NCBI RefSeq assembly: GCF_050589705.1 | Contig: NZ_JBNGOT010000003.1 | Span: 310,001 to 374,000, forward strand | Length of the DNA stretch: 64,000 bases | Direction: 5' to 3' | Source of the DNA: Sunxiuqinia rutila | GTDB lineage: Bacteria > Bacteroidota > Bacteroidia > Bacteroidales > Prolixibacteraceae | Shown: positions 44,135-53,449 of the stretch, in pieces | Layout of the letters: every line of letters begins with the position of its first letter | Numbering within the stretch: the first letter of the stretch is position 1 | Program-made: the position numbers and the translations under genes | Notes under the pieces: model-generated | Seen by the model: only the letters and a program-made list of their open reading frames with translations | Database searches by the model: none | What the model was told of the DNA's origin: nothing

Positions 44135-46831
44135 CTAGTTGAGTCCTTCAAACTCTTCTTGCTGACGTTCAATCTCTTTTAGCTTTAACTGATTCAATTC
44201 ACGTTGCGTTTGCTCCAATTTCTTCTTCAACTCGTTAACTTCCATGGATCCCGAACTTTTCTCGCCATCTTGTATCGCTTGTCCAAAGCCAGCAACAGGC
44301 TCTTCCTTATATATAAACGGTATCTTCGTAGGAATACTTTCAATAACCAACTCTCCTTTCTCAAGACCATTAATTCCTTCAAACGCAGGCTTTGCAACAA
44401 CGGTTATTTTCCCTGGGGTAGTCGTTGAACGAATCAATGCGGGAGCGGTTCCCCATTCAACTTGGCGTGGATTGGCTCCAATAGTCGCATCACCAACCAG
44501 GCTACCTTCCCCGCTAACTTCAAAATAGATCTCATCTTCGCATAAACGCTTGACATTACCTCGATCGTCCACAACAAAAGCAACGACTGTGAGCAGGTCA
44601 GATCCATCAGCTTGCAAAGGCGCTCCAGCATGATCAGCCTTTAACACAATACGTGTTTTTCGCCGGGCTGGCATACGGGTACTGGTTGTTACCACCTTTC
44701 CATCTACAATCCCTTCAGCGACAACGGTTGCCTGGTCAAACTTTCGGGCCCGATGCAGTTTCTTCTCTTCCATGAAATCGAACGCATCCTCAAAAACAAC
44801 GATTGGGTGTTTAATACCAGGTTCATCATTTCGTGCTTCTTTCGTTCCAACCTCTTTTCCAAACACGGTTAACCGAACCTCATCACAGTTGGTATAAACT
44901 GTAATGTCTTTACTTGAAAAAGGTGAAAGCTCATTCGCAATATAAACCATGGGGCCATTAGCGACATTAGGAACTTCCAGTTGCGGATCGCGCTGACTAC
45001 GAAACATATACCAAGCGTATTTTGGCTGCCGGAACGCATCCATGATCCCGCCCCAAAAAGGATCGGGATGATAACCACGCTGGTGGTCAAACGAATGCCA
45101 CATGGTTCCCCCCACATGCTGACGAGGCGTTTTATACAACCGATCGATACATGAAAACGGATAATCGGGTTTGGCATAGTGATTGGCTTGGATCAACTGG
45201 GGTACTTCTCCCCAACTAAGCGGCATCCGGCTTGTTGAATTGTGTGAAGACCAGTCATCCACATTGTCGCCCCATTCGCGCGTAAAAACCGATTGCTCCA
45301 TTTCATATTCATCACGCGGGTGAGCAAAAACAACATCAAATATCTCGGTTGTTTCAGGGTGCGATGGCGATAAATCGGCTGCCGTATAGGCTCCCTGGTA
45401 AGGAAATTCTTCGTGTACAATATTGTGAACTGTTTGCGCAAACTCTCTTGGATAATGTGTTTCGTTAAGAATTGGTTCCCAAAGCATAACACATGGATGG
45501 TTACGGTCACGACGGATCATATTGCAGATATCGCTGTAAACACGTTCGCTAAAGATTGGCTTTTTGTTGTAAAACTGCCAACCAGGAGTCGCGACAATAA
45601 CCAGCATGCCCAACTCATCACAAGCATCCATGAAAGCAGGATCTTGTGGGTAGTGGGCAGAGCGAATCACCCGAAATCCGGCTTCACGTAATTTTTGGAC
45701 ATCGCGCCAGTGCATATTATTCGAGATGGCATTCCCCACATAGGCAAAATCCTGATGACGATTGCCTCCAATCAACTTATCTTCAAAAGGTTTATTATTA
45801 ATATACAGGCCATCTCTTCCCCGAAATTCAATTTTTCGAATACCAATGCGAGTTCGGACAGCATCAATCTCACTTGAAGAACGCCCCAAAACTCGAGAAT
45901 CCAGCTGGTATAAATTTGGATGATCGGGATGCCAAAGCTGCGGATTATCAACTGTTATTTTCTGCTTAACCGTTCGACTTTCACCAGCTTTCATTGTCAG
46001 GCTGCTTTGGGTTTTACCTACAGCTTTATCCGCTTCATCACGAATTATTGACTCCAGCTTCACGGTTTGTTTCTGTCCCGACTCATTCAAGACGTGCGTT
46101 TCAACAACAACTGTTACCTGCTTTTCAGAAAGATTTTCGTAATGCACGAAAACACCACCTCCAGCTACCACGTCCGCAAAATTGGGATTGGTGATGTGAA
46201 CTGGATTTGTTTCAACCAGCCAGACATCACGGTAAATACCACCAAAGTAGGCAAAATCCATTGTCCTCTGTGGTTTACCCGGAGGGTAATCCGGATCGTC
46301 GCTGTTGTCGGCCATCACAGCAATAACATTGTCTTTTCCAAACTCAACATAATCTGTTACATCCACAATGGATGGCAAAAAACCGCCAAAGTGTGATTTC
46401 ACAAGCTTTCCATTGATCCATACTTTTGACTTGCCCATAATGGCCTCAAAATGTACAAATAACTTTTTATCGGCCTGCTCTTCGGTTAGTTGAAAATGCT
46501 TCCGATACCAAGCAACGCCCTGGTAATTTATCCCACCGCTTGCCTCCTCTGGCAGCAATTCCAATCCATGTGGAACATTGACCAGTTCCCATGCTGAATC
46601 CTCAAAGCCAGCTTGCCAGGCATTTTCCACATCGCCTTTGAAAAATCGCCAACCAACATTAAAATTATATACGGTTCGCCCTTCACTTCCAGCTTTATAA
46701 AAACCTGCATGCGAATAGTCTCTGGCACGAATGTCGATTGACTCTCCCGGCCATTGAGCCGAAACTCCAACTGAAACAATGGACAGCATACATAGGGTAA
46801 TCCATCTCAAAAAACATCTTGTCTGCTTCAT
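44135..46831 (-). CDS. GH2 glycoside hydrolase (beta-galactosidase type) with C-terminal coiled coil
   Basis: An 898-residue exo-enzyme of family GH2. Signal peptide to about 25 (VSVGVSAQ). Sugar-binding domain about 50-205 (GWRFFKGDVENAW, YQGVAWYRKHF), immunoglobulin-like domain to about 330, barrel from about 340: GGNRHQDFAYVG, general acid Glu457 in LWEPILNETHYP and nucleophile Glu519 in FTREWGDNVDDW. C-terminal domains (DUF4982/Big-like) follow. The last 40 residues are a charged heptad pattern (NELKKKLEQTQRELNQLKLK) predicted as a coiled coil, unusual for GH2. Substrate may be a beta-galactoside or related sugar. Confidence 0.9.
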   Translation of the reverse strand: MKQTRCFLRWITLCMLSIVSVGVSAQWPGESIDIRARDYSHAGFYKAGSEGRTVYNFNVGWRFFKGDVENAWQAGFEDSAWELVNVPHGLELLPEEASGGINYQGVAWYRKHFQLTEEQADKKLFVHFEAIMGKSKVWINGKLVKSHFGGFLPSIVDVTDYVEFGKDNVIAVMADNSDDPDYPPGKPQRTMDFAYFGGIYRDVWLVETNPVHITNPNFADVVAGGGVFVHYENLSEKQVTVVVETHVLNESGQKQTVKLESIIRDEADKAVGKTQSSLTMKAGESRTVKQKITVDNPQLWHPDHPNLYQLDSRVLGRSSSEIDAVRTRIGIRKIEFRGRDGLYINNKPFEDKLIGGNRHQDFAYVGNAISNNMHWRDVQKLREAGFRVIRSAHYPQDPAFMDACDELGMLVIVATPGWQFYNKKPIFSERVYSDICNMIRRDRNHPCVMLWEPILNETHYPREFAQTVHNIVHEEFPYQGAYTAADLSPSHPETTEIFDVVFAHPRDEYEMEQSVFTREWGDNVDDWSSHNSTSRMPLSWGEVPQLIQANHYAKPDYPFSCIDRLYKTPRQHVGGTMWHSFDHQRGYHPDPFWGGIMDAFRQPKYAWYMFRSQRDPQLEVPNVANGPMVYIANELSPFSSKDITVYTNCDEVRLTVFGKEVGTKEARNDEPGIKHPIVVFEDAFDFMEEKKLHRARKFDQATVVAEGIVDGKVVTTSTRMPARRKTRIVLKADHAGAPLQADGSDLLTVVAFVVDDRGNVKRLCEDEIYFEVSGEGSLVGDATIGANPRQVEWGTAPALIRSTTTPGKITVVAKPAFEGINGLEKGELVIESIPTKIPFIYKEEPVAGFGQAIQDGEKSSGSMEVNELKKKLEQTQRELNQLKLKEIERQQEEFEGLN

Positions 46832-46894
46832 TCTCTATACTATTATTTTTTCACCCGATATCTGACAGTCGCCAGAATCAAGTCAAGTTTCACT

Positions 46895-46975
46895 TTAATA
46901 AAAATTCAAATCGGCTATGGCAGCCCATTTTCGATTGTTGACTTCAGCAACCGAAACAAATTTAACAAACTTTGC
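46895..46975 (-). pseudogene. Remnant: C-terminal end of an F5/8 type C (discoidin) domain
   Basis: In the 200 bases between the two GH2 genes, a minus-strand frame without a start reads AKFVKFVSVAEVNN followed by KWAAIADLNFY and a stop. This is close to the final strands of discoidin sugar-binding domains (pattern RYVRFVALSEVNG...WASIAEL). The frame stays open back to about 47030, next to the GH2 stop, but only the last 26 codons resemble anything. Nothing else of the gene is left. Confidence 0.5.
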
Positions 46976-47031
46976 CAGCAAGTATTTCCAAAATTCCCTA
47001 GCTGTTAATCTTGCTTTCTCTGGAACAACAA

Positions 47032-49761
47032 CTATTTAAACAATGGTTTTAACTCCATCAAGTCAAGTTGTTGTGTCGGGTTAAATTTATCACTAATCAT
47101 GTATTCAATTATTGAATTCCTCAATTGCCCTGCTTCTGGTCTTTCTGCTAGTTTTGTTTCGATATCTATACTACAAACCATTAATTTTCCCCCACCTACT
47201 TTACATTCAAACAATGTTGCCAATTTATGATTTCGGCCATAATGATCAATCACACGAATAATGGGGTTTACATTAATTCTAAGTGTATCCAAAATAATGG
47301 AACTCGACATTTCCTGCAAACTCCACCATTGCCAGTTGCTATGATATTCTGTAGGGAAATTCTCGAAAACAGGATGTTTTGGATCGCACATAATCCCCAT
47401 GGTTGTATTTCCTCCTCTAGGTTTTGTCCAAAACCAGGTCGGACTCCAAAAAACGGTTTTCGGATTTCCCTCAAGGCTATTGCTTAGATTTTCCTTGCCG
47501 GGCAATAGTAAAACATTTTCACCATTTTCAAGCGCTTCTATTGCTTCTGTATCCAAGGTCTTTCGAATGACCAGGTTTTTTGGCCAGACCTTTGCCCCAG
47601 CCTCTGGATAACACCAAATATTCCAATCATTGAGGTATTCCGTACCTTCAATTTCAACAGATACAATAAGTTTGGCTGCCGTTTCTACAAATGACAAGTC
47701 AATATTTATATCACCTAAAGAGACACGTTCGCCTTGCGGAATATTATTCAGCCCGAAATTTCCTTGTTTAAGGATTTCACCAGCTTCATTGTGTATTTTC
47801 CAAACAGTCTTTGCCTGTTTAATGGATGTTGGTCCGTAGTTCAGAATCTCAGCTATGGCAACAAAATTTTCATTGGAAGAGTAGGTTCTTTTCTCCATTC
47901 GTAACAAAGGAGTTACAGGGCTGCAAAACTTACGAAATTCCTCCTTCGTAATTCCTCCTTTGTTAGCCCAAAATGCATCAAATAAACCAACATGTGCCGT
48001 TCCCTGACCCGGATAATCTTGCAAAGAAAGTAGTTGAAAGCCAGCATTACCTTCACTTCTCATTAAGACTTCGATCTCTTCTTTGTATAGGATTGCTGAA
48101 AATTTTGCTGTTGCACTCGTAAATTGAGATGCCAGATCAAGCATTCTTTTTTCTTCTAAATCTCTTTTTATTGCTTCCAGATTAACAGGCTTTAACACAC
48201 CGGTATATTTGGGAATTTCTTGAATATTTGGATAAACGGCATGTTGACCAACTTCGTGGGTAATAGAAGCAAATCTGTAGTTGCTGTAATATTCGCTGTG
48301 GTCTTCTGCTGTTCCTGGTGTTTGAAATCCCCTTCGACCACCAACCCGGTATTCATCTACTTTTGAACGGCTTACTTTATGATCCATTCCATGTCCACCC
48401 GAAGTGGTGGAGTACAAATGACGGTTATCGTCTTCCTTTGCCTTAGCTATCATCGCCGCATTAATCCCTTCATCAGGACCTTGTTGACTTAACTCATTTC
48501 CACTGGTCATGAACATAAAAGACGGATTATTTCCATAGGCTTTATTGATACGCAATAATTCGTCCATAATGAATTTATCCCGTACCGTATCATTATACAC
48601 ATTGGCACGAGGAGCTTCAGCCTGAATATACATTCCCAAAATATCGGCCGCTTCGAATGCTGCTTTAGGAGGACACCACGAATGTGTACGCATGTGGTTT
48701 AGGCCATAGCTTTTCATGGTTTTCAATACATTCATCCAGCCATCAACTGTCATGGGAGGATAACCTGTTTCGGGAAAAATGCAGCATTCAAGGTTACCAC
48801 GCATATAGGTGCGTTTACCGTTAATGGCGACTGTGGTATTCTCAACACCCAACTCGCGCATTCCAAATGATGTTGCTTCCACATCTTTGTATTTCCCGGC
48901 AGACAGTTCTGCTTTCAGACTGTATAGTACGGGTGAAAATTCATCCCAAAGCTGAACATCATCTCCCATATAAACAATGCCCTCAATAGTTGACACGCCT
49001 TCGTCAACCTTAAAACTAAGGGTTTGGCTTCCAGCTCTTATCCCATTTTCTTTAAGCTCAGCGCTTAATTCAATTTCTCCTTCAACAGCACCTCCGGTTT
49101 TGTTATAGACCTTACAAGTTACTTTGGCCTGTTTATTTTTGATATCAGGATAAACACGCATATCATCCATATAAACAGGATCTTTAACTTGTAATTCTAT
49201 GCGACCAATAATTCCGTTCCAGTTGCTTTGGGTGTGTTCAGACACAGAAGAAGCAAACATCCCCAAGCTGAATGGATATTCATTATCGACACAAATGGTT
49301 AAGGTATGTTTTCCGGGGTTCAGAAACGGTGTGAGGTCGTATTGCTGAGCCGTACTCAAACTATTTTCAGAACCTACATATTGGTTGTTAACCCAAACCT
49401 GCGTAATCCAGTGGCAACGTTCCAAAAACAATGCAAAATGTTTGTTGCTCCAGTTTTTAGGAATTTCAATTTCACGCTTATACCAAGCTTTCCCCACATA
49501 ATAGTGTGGGCGTATAAGCGCGTTATAAGGATCTTCGTATTCTTCCGGTTCTCCCAAGCCTGCTTCGTCGGTAGTTCCCGGAAGTTGTATCGTATGGCTT
49601 AGTTCTTTTCCAAACCACTTCTCTTTTAGTCCTAAGTCATTCGGATCAAGCTGCACGTTCCACTCTCCCGACAAATCAACTAAAACATTTTCATCTTTGG
49701 GACTGCAGGCAAACAGGCATCCCAGAATACAAATAACTGCCCAATAACTTACTTTTTTCAT
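47032..49761 (-). CDS. GH2-family glycoside hydrolase (large, lipoprotein)
   Basis: A 909-residue GH2-type enzyme with a lipoprotein signal (VICILGCLFACS). The ATG is preferred over a GTG two codons upstream. Sugar-binding domain about 25-195 (DLSGEWNVQLDPND, AWYKREIEIPKNWSNK, LERCHWITQVWVNNQYVG), immunoglobulin-like domain to about 300, then the barrel: YMRGNLECCIFPETGYPP, general acid Glu423 in FMTSGNELSQQG and probable nucleophile Glu503 in SITHEVGQH. It differs strongly from the other GH2 here; specificity is unclear. The start lies 5 bases after the stop of a sulfatase remnant. Confidence 0.87.
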   Translation of the reverse strand: MKKVSYWAVICILGCLFACSPKDENVLVDLSGEWNVQLDPNDLGLKEKWFGKELSHTIQLPGTTDEAGLGEPEEYEDPYNALIRPHYYVGKAWYKREIEIPKNWSNKHFALFLERCHWITQVWVNNQYVGSENSLSTAQQYDLTPFLNPGKHTLTICVDNEYPFSLGMFASSVSEHTQSNWNGIIGRIELQVKDPVYMDDMRVYPDIKNKQAKVTCKVYNKTGGAVEGEIELSAELKENGIRAGSQTLSFKVDEGVSTIEGIVYMGDDVQLWDEFSPVLYSLKAELSAGKYKDVEATSFGMRELGVENTTVAINGKRTYMRGNLECCIFPETGYPPMTVDGWMNVLKTMKSYGLNHMRTHSWCPPKAAFEAADILGMYIQAEAPRANVYNDTVRDKFIMDELLRINKAYGNNPSFMFMTSGNELSQQGPDEGINAAMIAKAKEDDNRHLYSTTSGGHGMDHKVSRSKVDEYRVGGRRGFQTPGTAEDHSEYYSNYRFASITHEVGQHAVYPNIQEIPKYTGVLKPVNLEAIKRDLEEKRMLDLASQFTSATAKFSAILYKEEIEVLMRSEGNAGFQLLSLQDYPGQGTAHVGLFDAFWANKGGITKEEFRKFCSPVTPLLRMEKRTYSSNENFVAIAEILNYGPTSIKQAKTVWKIHNEAGEILKQGNFGLNNIPQGERVSLGDINIDLSFVETAAKLIVSVEIEGTEYLNDWNIWCYPEAGAKVWPKNLVIRKTLDTEAIEALENGENVLLLPGKENLSNSLEGNPKTVFWSPTWFWTKPRGGNTTMGIMCDPKHPVFENFPTEYHSNWQWWSLQEMSSSIILDTLRINVNPIIRVIDHYGRNHKLATLFECKVGGGKLMVCSIDIETKLAERPEAGQLRNSIIEYMISDKFNPTQQLDLMELKPLFK

Positions 49762-49766
49762 TGGCA

Positions 49767-49949
49767 CTAATTTTTAGCAGTTCGCTCCTTATACTTCTTT
49801 ACAGCCACATAATTCTGGACTTTACCTCCAAAAGGAAATCCTTCAGTATCTGTTCTGCTCTCATTAAACAGTTTTTTTACCTGTTCAACAAGTTCCGGAT
49901 GCTCACTTGCCAAGTTCTTTGTTTCAAATAAAACTCTGTGATGAGTTAT
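49767..49949 (-). pseudogene. Remnant: C-terminal tail of a sulfatase
   Basis: Between the GH31 stop and the GH2 start, an open frame of about 60 codons with no start reads LFETKNLASEHPELVEQVKK, then NESRTDTEGFPFGG and a stop. This is the usual end of S1 sulfatases (pattern ETKNLAxEHPELVxxL...ARTxSExFPF). The catalytic and metal-binding parts are absent. The stop lies 5 bases before the GH2 ATG, an operon-like spacing. A sulfatase gene probably stood here and lost all but its 3' end when the GH31 gene came to lie next to it. Confidence 0.7.
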
Positions 49950-49953
49950 CTAT

Positions 49954-51531
49954 TTATTTCAACTTAAAATACAATAGTTCATCCAAGGCAACATCAAATT
50001 CCAGGCTTTTCCCTCCTTTTACAATCTTGCCGGAGGGAGTTTCCCACTTGCCTTTTGGTAACTGAACCAAGCGTTTCCGAGCACCTTTTTTCACAACAGG
50101 AGCAACCAGGATATCTTCGCCTAACATAAATTGGTCAACAACGTTTACAAAGCCCTGATTTGGGTAGTTATATTCCATGGGGCGCATAATGGGTTCGCCT
50201 GTTTTTGCTGCTTGCCGGGCTAACGCTAGAATATAGTCTTTGTGTTGCTGGCGAATTTCAATAGATCGGCTGACGGCTTGCAAATGTTCGGCATCCAGCA
50301 CGCGCCAAGGAGCGACTGAAAACTGCATCATCGGCATAAGCGCATGGCATTGAGCGGAACGAACGATTAGCTCCTGATCAATGATTGCTCCGTCAATAAA
50401 GGAAATGTATTGGCCACCGCCAATAAGGTCGGGACAAGAAAACGGATAGCCCATAATACCTTCAACCAACATTTGAGGGATCAACATATTCAGGTGTTCC
50501 CAGCTGTGATTTTTATCAAGCAAGCGTTCAGCCAGCGGTTGCCCCCCCATTTTCCACATCGCCCGGTATTCATTCAATGGAAAATCAAGACCGATTTCGC
50601 CGTACAGCTTTGAATGGTCGTTGGGTGTCAGACCGTTCAAATCCAGATCTCCATTATAAAAACGGGCATCACCCGCATCCAGTTTAAAGCCATCAACACC
50701 ATATTCATCGACCAGGCGTTGTAACTCGTCGCGGAACCACTCTTTTGCACCAGGGTTTGACAGATCCAATACAGCACTAACGCCATTCCACCAGCGGATC
50801 ATCGCTGTTTGTCCGGACTTATCTTTGATGAAATAGCCTTTTTTATCCAATGCACGATACACATCGCAGTCGGGACTTACAAAGGGACATACCCATAACA
50901 TCACCTTGAATCCCATATCGTGTAACTCATCCATCATGGCTTTCGGATCATCAAATCGTCCTTCATGAAAGTTCCACTTGCCATAATCTTCTTGCCAGTT
51001 GTCATCAATCATCAGTACACCTGCCGGATAGTTATTGTCTTTAATGGCGTGAGCATACTTCAGAATATCTTTTTGATTCTGGTCATACATGAGCTCAATC
51101 CAAGTGTTGTATTGAGGACTTGTAAACAGAATTTCATCTGGGGTTTTGCCTGAAGGGGGAAAGTAGGTATTGCTGGCATGCAAGTAGGCTCCTTTCAGGT
51201 TTTCATGACCATCCGAGTGGATGATTTTGTCATGACTGATTACGGTTAACTGACCAGATTTGAGGATGATGTGCAGAGGAGATTCGCTCCAAATAACATC
51301 TCCTTGATCCGACAGTAACAGGGGTTGTACCTGGTTGCCAAATCCTTTTCCATAGGTGTTCACGTCAAAGTTTTTCTGCAAAGGCATCAACTGGCCAAGA
51401 CCAATAATTCCGGCCCACCAGTTTCGATCATTGCTATTTTTGACAATCAGCGTATCTACTGTCTGCCCAAATGAGAAATTGTTTAGCAAAATAAGCAAGC
51501 AAATAATTGAAGTTGTTCTTAATTTGTTCAT
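49954..51531 (-). CDS. GH31 glycoside hydrolase
   Basis: A 525-residue retaining alpha-glycosidase with a signal peptide (ICLLILLNNFSFGQ). The GH31 barrel is clear: GVLMIDDNWQEDYGKWNF, MLWVCPFVSPDCDVYRAL, IRWWNGVSAVLDLSNPGA, the nucleophile Asp285 in DGFKLDAGDARF and later IMRPMEYNYPNQGF, EDILVAPVVKKG. It is shorter than typical alpha-glucosidases of this family and lacks the large C-terminal sheet domains. The WWNG block recalls the MYORG-like alpha-galactosidase branch, a tentative comparison. It follows PUL 3's susD after a terminator. Confidence 0.88.
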   Translation of the reverse strand: MNKLRTTSIICLLILLNNFSFGQTVDTLIVKNSNDRNWWAGIIGLGQLMPLQKNFDVNTYGKGFGNQVQPLLLSDQGDVIWSESPLHIILKSGQLTVISHDKIIHSDGHENLKGAYLHASNTYFPPSGKTPDEILFTSPQYNTWIELMYDQNQKDILKYAHAIKDNNYPAGVLMIDDNWQEDYGKWNFHEGRFDDPKAMMDELHDMGFKVMLWVCPFVSPDCDVYRALDKKGYFIKDKSGQTAMIRWWNGVSAVLDLSNPGAKEWFRDELQRLVDEYGVDGFKLDAGDARFYNGDLDLNGLTPNDHSKLYGEIGLDFPLNEYRAMWKMGGQPLAERLLDKNHSWEHLNMLIPQMLVEGIMGYPFSCPDLIGGGQYISFIDGAIIDQELIVRSAQCHALMPMMQFSVAPWRVLDAEHLQAVSRSIEIRQQHKDYILALARQAAKTGEPIMRPMEYNYPNQGFVNVVDQFMLGEDILVAPVVKKGARKRLVQLPKGKWETPSGKIVKGGKSLEFDVALDELLYFKLK

Positions 51532-51753
51532 AGTAAATAGTAGTTGAAGTATTGTGCGATTAACTTAGGCCTAAAGTTAATTGGGTATTAATCACTGGAA
51601 AATTTTAATCGATTATAAATTTAAGTGATATAGTAGACCGGATAAAGACCTATCCACAAAAAAACGCTAAGCAATAGAACTCTAAACGCCCCTGGTGATT
51701 CAACTTATATTTTCTTAGGTCCATCTTCATTTCAATACATCACAAAAATTACC

Positions 51754-51783
51754 AAAGCCATAATTACAAAGAATTATGGCTTT
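51754..51783 (-). terminator. Intrinsic terminator after PUL 3 susD
   Basis: AAAGCCATAATT and AATTATGGCTTT form a 12-bp stem with a 6-base loop, 27 bases after the susD stop. A T5 stretch follows a few bases later on the transcribed strand. Confidence 0.7.
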
Positions 51784-51810
51784 GGCCTTTTATCTAGAAA
51801 CTAAAAAAGA

Positions 51811-53421
51811 TCAATCCCATCCTGGGTTTTGAGTCAGATTTTCATTTAAACCCAACTGGCTAATTGGCAATGGCCACAAGTAATGTTTTGCAGGATCGAA
51901 AGTCCTTTTACTGGCTGGTTGCGCAATAATAATGCTGTCAGCAGTCAGATTCAGTGATTCCGGATTGACGTCCTCATACTCGCCGGCAAAAAGGCGTGCA
52001 CCATAAACAGTTTCCGGCATCACATCTTCAGCAATTTTCCAACGCATAATGTCATCGTAACGGAAACCTTCCATCACCAATTCACAACGACGCTCGCGTC
52101 TGATTTCTTCCAACATGTCCAAGCCATTGGTTTGAACGAAAGCATTAGTCAGATGTGGCATTTCCACACGGTCTCTCAACTTGTTAATCGAAATATTCAG
52201 ATCTGCATCTGAAATTTGACCGTCCAGTTCATAAGTGGCTTCAGCGTAAACCAAAAGCACTTCGGCATAGCGAATAAACATCCAGTCGATGTAAGACTTT
52301 TGGGTTTCCCACTCTGCAGCATAGGCATATTTTTTGAACAAAACACCGGATAAGGTTGAATAAATCGATGGAGTCCAAGGATTACCCGCACCTTTCAAGT
52401 CATCTCCTCTTTTAAGGATAACAGACAACAAACGTGGATCACGGTTTTCAAATTCAGAAGCGTATTCGGTCCAACCTTGAAACAATGGTGATTTTTCGAT
52501 AGGAAGACCATCTGTACACAAATAAGAGTCAAGCAATTTACGCGTAGCGCAAGCTTGTCCTTGCTCCAAGTTCCGGTTATTGAAATACGCTACCGGGTTA
52601 TCGTCTCCTGTTCCGTATTCATGCGCCAAAATAGTTTCGTCGCTGCCTTCGCCATCATACAAGAAAAGGCTGTTGTAGTTGTCATAACCATTCCCTTTTG
52701 CTGTATAAAGATCGTATTCACCACTTTCAATCACCGCTTTGGCTGCAGCTTTTGCTTGCTGCAGAAGCTCTGTTTCGTAGCCGTAGTTATGGTATTTTGA
52801 ACGGGTTCCTTCGTACAACGCCACACGGGCTTTAAGAGCTAAAGCTGCCCCCTTGGCTACCCGACCTTTTTGGCTCAATTCTGATTTTACAGAAAGATGA
52901 GTTGCCGCAAAGTCAAGATCTGCAATTACCTGGTCAATCACTTCTTTTCTTGGTGCACGACTACCATATAATCCTTCGCTGGTAATATCCAATACTTCCA
53001 ATACCAATGGTACATCACCATAAGCTTTTACCAATTGAAAATAGGCAAGAGCCCGGAAGAAACGTGCTTCAGCTTCTAATGCATTCGAAACTCCTAAATC
53101 TACTTCTCCAAGCTTCGTAATAATATTGTTTGCTCTCCGAATTGTTGCATAAGCTCCATTCCAGGGACCAAAGCTTGAACTAGGTTGGTAGGAACCTTCA
53201 CTAATACTATTGGCTGAGTTTCCTACCTGGATATCACTCATATTATCATCATCGAAGCGTCCCCACCCCGGAATTGAAGTGTACAGCGCATTTAATGCCT
53301 GAGTAAAATCGCCTTCTGTTTTCCAGAATACCGCATCCGATAAATCACCTTCCGGGTAACGGTCCAAATCACATGAAAAACTCATCAAGGCAACGAGTGA
53401 AAGAATAAGATATTTTTTCAT
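51811..53421 (-). CDS. SusD/RagB-family outer-membrane lipoprotein (PUL 3)
   Basis: A 536-residue SusD-like lipoprotein from the ATG of the signal (KYLILSLVALMSFSC); another ATG lies 6 codons upstream. Family patterns: GDLSDAVFWKTEGDFTQALN near the N-terminus, RFFRALAYFQLVKAYGDVPL, EEIRRERRCELVMEGFRYDD and the ending LPISQLGLNENLTQNPGWD. It follows susC closely. The glycan ligand is probably the substrate of the enzymes encoded downstream. Confidence 0.95.
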   Translation of the reverse strand: MKKYLILSLVALMSFSCDLDRYPEGDLSDAVFWKTEGDFTQALNALYTSIPGWGRFDDDNMSDIQVGNSANSISEGSYQPSSSFGPWNGAYATIRRANNIITKLGEVDLGVSNALEAEARFFRALAYFQLVKAYGDVPLVLEVLDITSEGLYGSRAPRKEVIDQVIADLDFAATHLSVKSELSQKGRVAKGAALALKARVALYEGTRSKYHNYGYETELLQQAKAAAKAVIESGEYDLYTAKGNGYDNYNSLFLYDGEGSDETILAHEYGTGDDNPVAYFNNRNLEQGQACATRKLLDSYLCTDGLPIEKSPLFQGWTEYASEFENRDPRLLSVILKRGDDLKGAGNPWTPSIYSTLSGVLFKKYAYAAEWETQKSYIDWMFIRYAEVLLVYAEATYELDGQISDADLNISINKLRDRVEMPHLTNAFVQTNGLDMLEEIRRERRCELVMEGFRYDDIMRWKIAEDVMPETVYGARLFAGEYEDVNPESLNLTADSIIIAQPASKRTFDPAKHYLWPLPISQLGLNENLTQNPGWD

Positions 53422-53449
53422 AATGTTTGTCTTTTTCATTTCGCAATAA

